From UBA2329 sp964577215 (GTDB taxonomy: Bacteria; Bacteroidota; Bacteroidia; Chitinophagales; Saprospiraceae): 20,058 nt of DNA. The position numbers and the translations under genes were made by a program. Positions 7,587 through 14,981 of this stretch are shown here, piece by piece. The first letter of the stretch is position 1; each line of letters starts with the position of its first letter. The stretch lies in the NCBI GenBank assembly GCA_964577215.1, contig CAZNYK010000068.1:1-20058 (forward strand). The letters are read 5' to 3'. The notes under the pieces were generated by a model. It did not search any database. It was not told the origin of the DNA and worked only from the letters and a program-made list of their open reading frames with translations.

Positions 7587-7686
7587 NNNNNNNNNNNNNN
7601 NNNNNNNNNNNNNNNNNNNNNNNNNNNNNNNNNNNNNNNNNNNNNNNNNNNNNNNNNNNNNNNNNNNNNNNNNNNNNNNNNNNNNN
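7587..7686. other. Assembly gap of exactly 100 N
   Basis: One hundred consecutive N, the usual placeholder for a scaffold join of unknown size. It interrupts a membrane-protein gene, and the reading frames on the two sides do not agree across it. The missing stretch may be much longer than 100 bases and could contain the middle of one gene or parts of two. Confidence 0.99.
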
Positions 7687-8300
7687 GCGCTGACCAATGG
7701 AACCCAGGAGTAGATATGATCATCCACCGGGCTTTCCCCGGAAATATCGAGCAGCAGCCCCATGCCCCAAAGATCCATGTAGTGATAGGGCTTGACCAAT
7801 CCATCGGCGCTCACATCAAAGAGCTGATACCAGGGAGAGGACATCTCAACCCCGGTGATCTTAAGATATTCCGTTACGGTAGAGTATATTCCGAAGTCAA
7901 TGAAGCTGGTATAGACGATCTCCTGGTTGAAATAATCGTTTCTGAACAATTGTATTACACACAATATCAAACACACGGCCAAACACTCCGCCCAGGGCTT
8001 CCACTCCAGGGTAAAATGCGACCGGGCCACCCTCCGGCCCTGCCGCCGGTTCCAGATCAATAGCGCAGCGTAGAAAATCACAACGAAGGAAAGAATGCTG
8101 CGCCCCGAAGTAAAAAATACGGCATAGCACGACGTGAAAAGGAAAAAGCCCAGCACCAGCTTCAAGAAGAATTTTGCGTCACCGGGGAGTTTTTCCACAC
8201 CGGCGACCCAGGGAAGCAGCAGCATGCCGCACAGCCCGTATATGCTGATAACAAGGGCTGCATTGAGAAAAAAAATCAGCGGTTCTATCAGTAGTTCCAT
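7687..8300 (-). CDS. N-terminal part of a polytopic membrane protein cut by the assembly gap
   Basis: From ATG 8300 about 204 residues can be read before the N run. Several hydrophobic helices are visible (roughly 7-30, 45-60, 68-82 and 108-124). They are followed by a loop with FIDFGIYSTVTEYLKITGVE and the Tyr/Trp/Asp-rich KPYHYMDLWGMG, a pattern seen in large membrane glycosyltransferase-like proteins of unknown specificity. A GTG one codon upstream (8303) is possible, but ATG 8300 is preferred. The gene is the first of the 8300-4669 minus-strand cluster and lies about 60 bases downstream of an excellent promoter (8367-8399). Together with the 7147-7586 piece it probably makes one GT-C-like protein. 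No precise family is claimed. Confidence 0.65.
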
Positions 8301-8349
8301 CACCGTTTTCGGGAGGGTGTCTTGTTAGTGCGTATCTTTTCTTCTTGCT

Positions 8350-9795
8350 TTGCGCTCGAAAAGTAACAAAAATACCTTGTCAGACCGGAAAAAGGCAAAA
8401 CAAGCAGACAACTTAGCCGACAGCGCCCGCTGGTCGGGAGGCATCACCCTGGCGGCAGCCTTAGGCAACCTTGCCTTGGTACTGTGGCTCACGCGCCTGC
8501 TCGATCCCGCCGATTTCGGCACCCCGGCCTTGGGATTGGCAGTGCTGGGCTTTGTGCTTTTGTTTGTCCAAAACGGGCTGCCCGGCGCGCTCATTTTTCA
8601 GCAGGAACAGGACAATGCCCGGCTTTCCGGTCTTTTTTGGATCAATGTGGCGCTGGGCGCCTTGGGCAGCTTGCTGATGTGGCTGCTTCGGCATCCATTG
8701 GCCCTTTTCTTTGGCGACGAACGGCTGCCCGGGGTTTTATCGGTACTGGCCGTTCTGCCGTTATTGGCTGCGGCAGGCGCTATTTATAAAAGCATACAAC
8801 TGCGCGACCTGGCCTACCGGCATACCGCGGGGGCAGAGCTTTCGGCCTTTTTCGCCGGGGCGGGCACGGCGCTGTATATGGCCTTTTCGGGTTATGACTA
8901 TTGGGCCATAGTGGGGCAAATAGCCGCCAAATATACCGCCGAGTACGCATGGTATTTCGCCGCGGGCTGGAAGGGGTTCCGGCCAATATTCGCCTGGGAC
9001 AGGAACGCACTGCGCCCCCATTTTCGCTTCGCCATAGCCCAAAGCGGCGAGCGCCTGAGCATGTACCTGAATGCCAATTGGGACACTCTGCTCATCGGCA
9101 AGCTGATGGGCGCGGAAGCCCTTGGGATTTACGACGTGTTCAAGCGGCTCGTGGCCCGGCCTACTTCTTTGGCCGGCGAATGGATCGATCGCTTCAACTT
9201 TCCGGTGATGGCCCGCGCGCAGGGCGACCGGGGGAAACTAACTGAACTTTACTTAGGCAATTTGCGCATGCTCGGCACAGCGCTGGCGCCTTTCGCCATC
9301 TTTGGGTTCGCCTTTGCAGAGCCTTTACTGGCGCAGTTTACCGGGGCGGCATGGGCGGCTCAATCGCAGGTCTTCCGGCTCTTGGTCATCGCTTTCAGCC
9401 TCAATGCGCTTTTGCACCCTCTGGACGGCATGCTCTCGGCTGTGGGAAAAATCCAGCGGCTGGGCTATGTCAATATTGTGCTTATGGTACTTACCGTGCC
9501 GGCGCTGTATATAGGCAGCCATTGGGGCATTCGAGGCATAGCAGCAGCGCAGCTCAGCTTGGCCCTGGCCGTGCAGTATCCGGTCTTTCGCCTGTTGATA
9601 GCGCCGGAATTGGGCATCCCTGCGAGGTCGTACTTTTATATTCAGGGGAAAGCTGTTTTGTTGAGCATCTTATCTTTGCTGCCTGCATGGGCGGCATTTG
9701 AGCTTGCGCAACCCTTTTGGCCGGGATGGGCTTGGGCCATTGCGGCAATGGTATTCGGAGGAGCATACGGAAGCCTGACTCTGGCGAGGAAGTGA
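8350..9795 (+). CDS. Wzx-type polysaccharide flippase (MOP superfamily)
   Basis: This is a lipopolysaccharide or exopolysaccharide flippase that would move polyprenyl-diphosphate-linked oligosaccharides across the inner membrane. The 481-residue product has about 12 hydrophobic helices and the N-terminal family pattern WLTRLLDPADFG (46-57). The central RLSMYLNANWDTLLIGKLMG region is typical of WzxC-like proteins of the MATE/MOP fold. No ATG exists near the N-terminus: the possible starts are TTG 8350 (used here) and TTG 8377, and an in-frame stop lies at 8326-8328. No Shine-Dalgarno is visible; a poor -7-like TATCTTTT lies at 8333-8340. It is divergent from the glycan cluster, sharing only about 50 bases, and precedes fni by 84 bases. 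Its role probably belongs with the glycosyltransferases to the left. Confidence 0.85.
   Translation: MRSKSNKNTLSDRKKAKQADNLADSARWSGGITLAAALGNLALVLWLTRLLDPADFGTPALGLAVLGFVLLFVQNGLPGALIFQQEQDNARLSGLFWINVALGALGSLLMWLLRHPLALFFGDERLPGVLSVLAVLPLLAAAGAIYKSIQLRDLAYRHTAGAELSAFFAGAGTALYMAFSGYDYWAIVGQIAAKYTAEYAWYFAAGWKGFRPIFAWDRNALRPHFRFAIAQSGERLSMYLNANWDTLLIGKLMGAEALGIYDVFKRLVARPTSLAGEWIDRFNFPVMARAQGDRGKLTELYLGNLRMLGTALAPFAIFGFAFAEPLLAQFTGAAWAAQSQVFRLLVIAFSLNALLHPLDGMLSAVGKIQRLGYVNIVLMVLTVPALYIGSHWGIRGIAAAQLSLALAVQYPVFRLLIAPELGIPARSYFYIQGKAVLLSILSLLPAWAAFELAQPFWPGWAWAIAAMVFGGAYGSLTLARK
8367..8399 (-). promoter_or_regulatory. Bacteroidota promoter for the 8300-4669 glycan cluster
   Basis: The minus strand has TTTG (8396-8399), 21 bases, then TATTTTTG (8367-8374): exact -33 and -7 elements at the preferred spacing. 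Transcription would start near 8360, giving a leader of about 60 bases before ATG 8300. The promoter lies inside the first codons of the oppositely directed flippase gene, so the two transcripts overlap at their 5' ends. Confidence 0.65.
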
Positions 9796-9842
9796 ATACG
9801 CACATCATGAACCATTTCCCCCACCTCACGTTCCATTTCCCG

Positions 9843-9875
9843 TTTGGGGCGCTATGCCCAAAAACCTTACCTTTG
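9843..9875 (+). promoter_or_regulatory. Promoter of fni-HMGR-GYDIA operon, apparently leaderless, with palindrome in spacer
   Basis: TTTG (9843-9846), 21 bases, then TACCTTTG (9868-9875) is an exact Bacteroidota promoter. The fni ATG at 9880 begins only four bases after the -7 box, so the RNA would start at or next to the start codon. The spacer holds an inverted repeat: TTTGGGGC (9843-9850) pairs with GCCCAAA (9856-9862), seven pairs with one bulged G, covering the -33 element. That could be an operator. Confidence 0.65.
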
Positions 9876-9879
9876 CAGC

Positions 9880-10950
9880 ATGGCGAAAAAAGAACAGGAA
9901 CGGGCGGTACACATCCCCGCTCTCGATACAGGGGAGGATGACCCCACTGCCGCTGCGCGCAAGCGCGACCACATCGAGCTGGCCTTCCGCTCCAAAGTAG
10001 AGGAAGCGCAGCTCGACCGCAGGTTCTATTACGAGCCGCTGCTCGCCGCGCACCCCGCTCCGGGCAGCTTGCCACCCCTTTCTTTTCTCGGCAAAACCCT
10101 GCGCGTACCCCTTTGGGTATCGAGCATGACCGGAGGCACCGACTGGGCGCGCACCATCAATACCAACCTCGCCCGCGCCTGCCGCGAGTTCGGCATGGGC
10201 ATGGGGCTCGGCTCCTGCCGCTCTCTGCTCTTCAGCAACGACACCCTGACCGATTTCGACGTGCGCCACCTCATCGGCGAAGAGCATCCGCTGTATGCCA
10301 ACCTCGGCATCGCCCAGTTGGAACAACTCATCGAACGCGAGGAACTGGAGCGCGTAACGGAATTGATCTCCAAGCTGCGCGCCGACGGACTCATCATTCA
10401 CGTGAATCCCCTGCAGGAGTGGCTCCAGCCCGAAGGCGACCGGTTCAAGAAGCCTCCGCTGGAAACCATCATACAAGTACTTGAGGCGCTGCCCCAGGTG
10501 CGTTTCATCGTCAAGGAGGTTGGCCAGGGCATGGGGCCGGAGAGCTTGCGCGCACTGCTTAAACTGCCGCTTGCAGCAGTGGACTTCGCGGCCGGCGGCG
10601 GCGTCAATTTCGCCCTGTTGGAGCTGCTGCGCAGCGATCCCGGCAAGCTGGAAGCCTGGCAACCAATGGCGCAAGTGGGGCATGCCGCAGAAGAAATGGC
10701 TGAGATGTGCAACCGTCTCATCCTCGAACTCGGCGCCGAACGAAAGTGCGGGCAACTCATCATCTCAGGCGGCATCCGCAACTTTTTAGATGGGTATTAT
10801 CTCACGCAAAAAGTGAGCCTCCCGGCCGTATATGGCAAGGCCTCCGGTTTCCTGCTGCATGCGCGCGGCGACTATGAAGCGCTGCGCCGCTACGTGGAAA
10901 CCCAGGTGCGCGGCTTGGAGATCGCTAACGCTTATTTGCGCGTCAAATAA
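9880..10950 (+). CDS. fni: Type 2 isopentenyl-diphosphate delta-isomerase (FMN-dependent)
   Basis: It interconverts isopentenyl and dimethylallyl diphosphate using reduced FMN and Mg2+. From ATG 9880 the protein has 356 residues, close to the family norm. Family motifs appear in order: RKRDHIE (27-33, substrate binding), SSMTGG (81-86), GMGLGS (107-112), HVNPLQE (174-180, with the conserved Gln and metal-binding Glu), KEVGQG (212-217), SGGIR (296-300) and YGKASG (318-323). The flavin-phosphate loop reads DFAAGGGVNFA (235-245), where many type 2 enzymes have a G-x-G-G-T pattern; the usual Thr is Val. A TTG at 9844 in the same frame is rejected because it lies in the promoter. It is the first gene of an operon with HMG-CoA reductase and a GHMP kinase. 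Confidence 0.92.
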   Translation: MAKKEQERAVHIPALDTGEDDPTAAARKRDHIELAFRSKVEEAQLDRRFYYEPLLAAHPAPGSLPPLSFLGKTLRVPLWVSSMTGGTDWARTINTNLARACREFGMGMGLGSCRSLLFSNDTLTDFDVRHLIGEEHPLYANLGIAQLEQLIEREELERVTELISKLRADGLIIHVNPLQEWLQPEGDRFKKPPLETIIQVLEALPQVRFIVKEVGQGMGPESLRALLKLPLAAVDFAAGGGVNFALLELLRSDPGKLEAWQPMAQVGHAAEEMAEMCNRLILELGAERKCGQLIISGGIRNFLDGYYLTQKVSLPAVYGKASGFLLHARGDYEALRRYVETQVRGLEIANAYLRVK

Positions 10951-10997
10951 GTACATCGCTACAACGGAAAGGAAATTTAAGCATTACCACTCTAAAC

Positions 10998-12341
10998 ATG
11001 CAGGAAAAGCAAGTCACCGGATTCTCCAAGTGGTCGAAACAGGAAAAGCTGCGCTGGGTAGCCGCCGCTTTTTCCGGAAGTCCAGATGAGGCCATTGCGG
11101 AAATGAGCAGCTTTTGGCATCCCGACGAGCGCTTGCAACGCATACTCGACGGATTCAGCGAAAATACCCTCAGCAATTTCCCCGTGCCGTACGGCATTGC
11201 TCCCAATTTCTCTATCAACGGCAGGATGTATGCGGTGCCGATGGTGATAGAAGAGAGTTCCGTGGTGGCGGCAGCCTCCAGCGCCGCAAAGTATTGGCTG
11301 GACAGGGGCGGCTTCCATGCCGAAGTACTCGGCACGGTAAAGCTTGGGCAGGTACATTTTTCCTGGCCCGGAGAAGCGTCCCGCTTGCGCCGGGTTTTCC
11401 CACAACTCGAACAGCAACTCCGCACGGACGCGGCCTATCTCACCGCTAACATGGAAAGACGCGGAGGCGGTATCCTCGGCATCGAATTGCTCGATTTAAC
11501 CGATAAGGAACCACACCTGTACCAGTTGCGCGTCAGTTTTGAGACCTGCGACTCGATGGGCGCCAATTTCATCAACTCGGTACTGGAGGAATTTGCGACC
11601 ACCCTGGAGGAATTTATAAAAAACTGCCGGGAACTATCCCCGGCAGAGCGGGAGGTGGAGATAATCATGGCCATCTTGTCCAATTATACGCCTGAATGCT
11701 TGGTCAGTGCCTGGGTAGAATGCCCCGTGGAGCAATTGGGTGAGCTTAGTCAGGAAGCCGATGCCCGGCAAATGGCCGAGCGTTTTCGAAAGGCGGTGCG
11801 CATCGCACAGATAGACCCCTATCGGGCCGCCACCCATAATAAAGGCATTTTCAACGGGATAGATGCCGTGGTGTTGGCTACGGCCAACGACTTCCGCGCG
11901 GTAGAGGCTTGCGCGCACACCTACGCCGCCCGCGATGGCCAGTATCGCAGCCTCAGTCATTGCCGCATTGAAAACGGCATTTTCCGCTTCCAACTCGACG
12001 TGCCGCTGGCGTTGGGGTCTGTCGGCGGATTGACAAAACTACACCCGCTTGCCGCCCGTTCGCTGGAAATCCTGGGTCACCCCTCAGCTTCCGAATTGAT
12101 GATGATAGTTGCTTCGGTGGGGCTGGCGCAAAACTTCGCTGCCGTGCGTTCCTTGGTCACCACCGGCATTCAGCACGGTCATATGCGCATGCATCTCATG
12201 AACATCCTCAACCACCTCGGCGCGGCAGAGGCCGAAATTCAGGCTGCCTGCAAATACTTTGCCGACAAGGTGGTGTCGTTCAGCGCCGTGCGGGACTTTA
12301 TCATCCAAACCCGGGAGGTCGTGCCCTCCGCTCAACCATGA
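10998..12341 (+). CDS. Hydroxymethylglutaryl-CoA reductase, class II
   Basis: It catalyses the two-step reduction of HMG-CoA to mevalonate, the committing step of the mevalonate pathway. The 447-residue length and the block ENTLSNFPVPYGIAPNF (55-71) mark the compact class II enzyme, which lacks membrane helices. Catalytic residues are visible: the Glu of VIEESSVVAAAS (Glu85/86), Lys282 in HNKGIFNG, Asp298 in ATANDFRAVEA and His395 in GIQHGHMRMH; DSMGAN (185-190) binds the cofactor or substrate. Class II enzymes were first described as degradative, but in bacteria with mevalonate kinase and fni nearby they work biosynthetically. It lies 47 bases after fni and its stop overlaps the next ATG. 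NADH or NADPH preference cannot be called with confidence. Confidence 0.95.
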   Translation: MQEKQVTGFSKWSKQEKLRWVAAAFSGSPDEAIAEMSSFWHPDERLQRILDGFSENTLSNFPVPYGIAPNFSINGRMYAVPMVIEESSVVAAASSAAKYWLDRGGFHAEVLGTVKLGQVHFSWPGEASRLRRVFPQLEQQLRTDAAYLTANMERRGGGILGIELLDLTDKEPHLYQLRVSFETCDSMGANFINSVLEEFATTLEEFIKNCRELSPAEREVEIIMAILSNYTPECLVSAWVECPVEQLGELSQEADARQMAERFRKAVRIAQIDPYRAATHNKGIFNGIDAVVLATANDFRAVEACAHTYAARDGQYRSLSHCRIENGIFRFQLDVPLALGSVGGLTKLHPLAARSLEILGHPSASELMMIVASVGLAQNFAAVRSLVTTGIQHGHMRMHLMNILNHLGAAEAEIQAACKYFADKVVSFSAVRDFIIQTREVVPSAQP

Positions 12342-13249
12342 CTTCCTTTCGCGCCAACGGCAAGCTCCTGCTCACCGGGGAATACGCCGTATTGGATGGC
12401 GCGCTGGCACTTGCGTTGCCCACCAAACCGGGTCAAACTTTTGACTTCCAAGCCGGGAAAGAAGACTTGCACTGGCGGAGTTACGATGTGGACGGCGCCT
12501 GCTGGTTTGAGGCAGTGCTGGAATCTCCTGCCTTCTCCCTGAAGCGTTGCACGGATGCCGCAGCCGGTGAACGGCTGGCGCAAATACTGCAAACGGCACA
12601 GCGCATGAACCCGGATTTTGCACCCCGCGGCGAGGTGACCACCCGCCTGGAGTTCTCCCGGCACTGGGGATTGGGAACGAGTTCTACCCTTATTGCCAAT
12701 GTAGCAGCCTGGGCCGGGGTGGATCCGTTCGGGTTGCTGGATAAGACCTTCGGCGGTTCGGGCTACGATGTCGCCTGCGCCTCGGCGGCCGGGCCACTGT
12801 TATTTCAGCGGCGGCAAGGTATGCCGCATTTCGTGGAGATACCATTTGACCCTCCCTTCGCAGACAGTATTTATTTCGTGTATCTCGGTCAAAAACAAGA
12901 CAGCAGGGAGGGCATCAGGCGTTACCGGGAGCGCGCAGCATTGCCGGACGACAGATGGCTGGATTCCATATCCCAAATTGCAATTGCATGTGCTGCAGCC
13001 GGGCATTTGAAGGATTTTGAATCGCTTCTGCTCGAACACGAAAGGCTGATTGCCGGGGTTATAGAATTGCCGCCCGTACAAAACACCCTGTTTTCCGGTT
13101 TTGAAGGCGCGGCAAAATCCCTCGGCGCCTGGGGCGGAGATTTCGTGCTGGTCACGAGCAAAAAAGACGACAAAGAAACCCGTTCGGATTTGAAGCGCAG
13201 AGGGCTGGAAACGGCAATTGCGTATAAGGATATGGCGCTAAACCAGTGA
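12338..13249 (+). CDS. GYDIA-family GHMP kinase, candidate phosphomevalonate kinase
   Basis: This 303-residue GHMP kinase resembles the Bacteroidota GYDIA group. It has the N-terminal GKLLLTGEYAVLDGA (8-22), the phosphate loop HWGLGTSST (109-117), the naming motif GGSGYDVACA (139-148, with Val for Ile; its Asp is the likely catalytic residue) and a degenerate third motif SLGAWGGDFVL (261-271). Its ATG overlaps the HMG-CoA reductase TGA (ATGA), so the two are translationally coupled. The coupling and its distinctness from the mevalonate kinase at 1050-1946 suggest that it performs another pathway phosphorylation, most simply phosphomevalonate to diphosphomevalonate. That function is inference. 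It could instead act on mevalonate itself or on another small alcohol. It ends 8 bases before the convergent cyclase gene. Confidence 0.85.
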   Translation: MTSFRANGKLLLTGEYAVLDGALALALPTKPGQTFDFQAGKEDLHWRSYDVDGACWFEAVLESPAFSLKRCTDAAAGERLAQILQTAQRMNPDFAPRGEVTTRLEFSRHWGLGTSSTLIANVAAWAGVDPFGLLDKTFGGSGYDVACASAAGPLLFQRRQGMPHFVEIPFDPPFADSIYFVYLGQKQDSREGIRRYRERAALPDDRWLDSISQIAIACAAAGHLKDFESLLLEHERLIAGVIELPPVQNTLFSGFEGAAKSLGAWGGDFVLVTSKKDDKETRSDLKRRGLETAIAYKDMALNQ

Positions 13250-13257
13250 CCCGCCGA

Positions 13258-14952
13258 TCAGGAATACACCGGCACGCCTGAATACTCCCGTTCTACGTAA
13301 TACATGTCGATAGCGCCCTTGTTTTTGGCTTCCACCTTGCCTCGATAGCTGCATTCAAAGGAATATTTGACGAGGTTGTAGGTCGTCTCAGATATATTGA
13401 TGCGGCCCTCTTCGCACTGCGACTCCATGCGCGCCGCGATATTGACCGTATCGCCCCAGATGTCGTATGCAAACTTGTTTACCCCTACCACGCCCGCCAC
13501 TACCGGCCCGGTATGCAGGCCGATGCGCGCCTCGAAATACGGCTTGCCGAGACGCGTGCGCTCGGCCCTCTGCTCGGAGAGGAACTCCTGCATTTCCAGT
13601 GCCGCCCGGATCAGGTTGTCAGGTGAGGAGAAGGTATCGTCCAAGCCGCAGGCACACATATAGGCGTCGCCGATGGTTTTGATCTTCTCGATGTCGGGAT
13701 ATTGGGAGATAATAAAATCAAAGCCCTTGAAACAGCGGTCAATTTCCTCCACCAATTCCTCCGGGCTGAGTTTTTCAGAAATTTGGGTGAAGTTCTTGAA
13801 ATCAGTAAAGAGCACTGTGGCCTGTTCAAACTTCCGGGCTTTGGCCTTGCCGAATTCCTTGAGTTCTTCGCCGATGGTTTTCGGCAGGATGTTGAACAGC
13901 AGTTCGTCGGAACGTTCGCGCTCCAACTCGATGAGTTTGTTTTTGCGCTGGAGGTTCGACTTGGCCCGGCGGCTGGAGATGTAAAGCATGCTCATGAAGA
14001 AAATGACCAAGCCGCCCGCCCCGGCGCCGGCGGCAGCTTGCAGGCGGGTTTTTTCCCGCAGGATCTTTTCTTGTTCCCGCAGGCTCTTTTCTCTTTGAGC
14101 AATCAGTTCGGCTTCGGCTCTTTCCTTTTTCGCTTCGTTTAACGCGGCCTCCTGGATGAGTTTTTCGCGCGACATATTTTTCAGGGCTGCTTCTTTCTGG
14201 GTAGCCAGTTCCTCCACTTTCCGTTTCTCTTCCTCCACCGAGACCAATGCCTGTTCTTTTTCGGTGATCTGTTCCTCTACTTTTTCTTTTTGCTGTACCA
14301 ATTCCTGTTGCCTGCTTTCCAGTTGCCTTTTATCGGTACTGAGTTGGTCCCGTTCCTGCGACATGGCGGCAATTTCCCGCTCCAAGCGGTTTTTCTCGTC
14401 TATGAGGGCCTTGCGCTCCCTGTCGATGACTGTTTTCTGCGTTTCAAACCTGCCTTCCAGGTCGCTGATGCTGGTGCCTTTGCCGCTGAAGTAGTCGAAG
14501 GCTTCCTGGTTGATCTCGTAAGCGCGCCGGTAATTGCCGTCTTTGGTGGCGATCCTGCTTCGCTTTTTCACACTCTGTACGATGAGATCGAAATCTCCGG
14601 CGGCTTTGGCAAAGTTGAGACAAGTTTTATACCAGGTTTCGGCATTGCGGTCGTTTTTCAGGCGCTCGTAGGCATCGGCGATGAGGTATGCGGAGCGGGC
14701 GGCAAAGCCGTTGTTGTTTTGCTCTATGGCTAATTGGTGGGCGGTTCTGCCGAAATCCACTGCTTTTTGCTTGTCGCCGCTGCGCAGGTGTTCTTCAGCA
14801 ATTTGAAAGTTGAGCACCATGCGTTCCCGGGAACTGCCGGCCTGCTGGAGTTCGCGGGTGAGTTCTTCGATAGTTTGGGAGAAGATGGGGAAGGACGCCA
14901 AGAGCGCCAGGATGGTAAAAATTGTCCGTGTGATTGGTAAATTGACGTTCAT
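13258..14952 (-). CDS. Membrane-anchored class III adenylate cyclase with extracytoplasmic helical sensor
   Basis: It probably makes cyclic AMP from ATP. The 564-residue order is: signal peptide (1-26, ending FSQ), TPR-like helical region (about 27-155), long coiled coil (about 165-305), one membrane helix (about 310-327), a short signalling helix leading into LLFNILPKTIGEELKEFG (351-368), then the cyclase domain (about 375-555). Catalytic residues are complete: metal-binding Asp384 (LFTDF) and Asp429 (IGD), adenine-selecting Lys425 and Asp497 (YDIWG), and transition-state Asn504 and Arg508 (VNIAAR). The Lys/Asp pair points to ATP rather than GTP. It follows ftsK by 29 bases on the same strand and is probably co-transcribed. 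Most of the protein before the membrane helix would lie in the periplasm, where TPRs usually bind peptides or proteins; the ligand is unknown. Confidence 0.9.
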   Translation of the reverse strand: MNVNLPITRTIFTILALLASFPIFSQTIEELTRELQQAGSSRERMVLNFQIAEEHLRSGDKQKAVDFGRTAHQLAIEQNNNGFAARSAYLIADAYERLKNDRNAETWYKTCLNFAKAAGDFDLIVQSVKKRSRIATKDGNYRRAYEINQEAFDYFSGKGTSISDLEGRFETQKTVIDRERKALIDEKNRLEREIAAMSQERDQLSTDKRQLESRQQELVQQKEKVEEQITEKEQALVSVEEEKRKVEELATQKEAALKNMSREKLIQEAALNEAKKERAEAELIAQREKSLREQEKILREKTRLQAAAGAGAGGLVIFFMSMLYISSRRAKSNLQRKNKLIELERERSDELLFNILPKTIGEELKEFGKAKARKFEQATVLFTDFKNFTQISEKLSPEELVEEIDRCFKGFDFIISQYPDIEKIKTIGDAYMCACGLDDTFSSPDNLIRAALEMQEFLSEQRAERTRLGKPYFEARIGLHTGPVVAGVVGVNKFAYDIWGDTVNIAARMESQCEEGRINISETTYNLVKYSFECSYRGKVEAKNKGAIDMYYVEREYSGVPVYS

Positions 14953-14981
14953 AGAATAAACTTGAAGCGTTTCTAAAAATC

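Noticed and set aside
9844..9879. A 12-codon N-terminal extension of fni from a TTG start at 9844
   Set aside because: It begins inside the -33 box of an exact promoter and encodes no family motif; ATG 9880 fits the family start.
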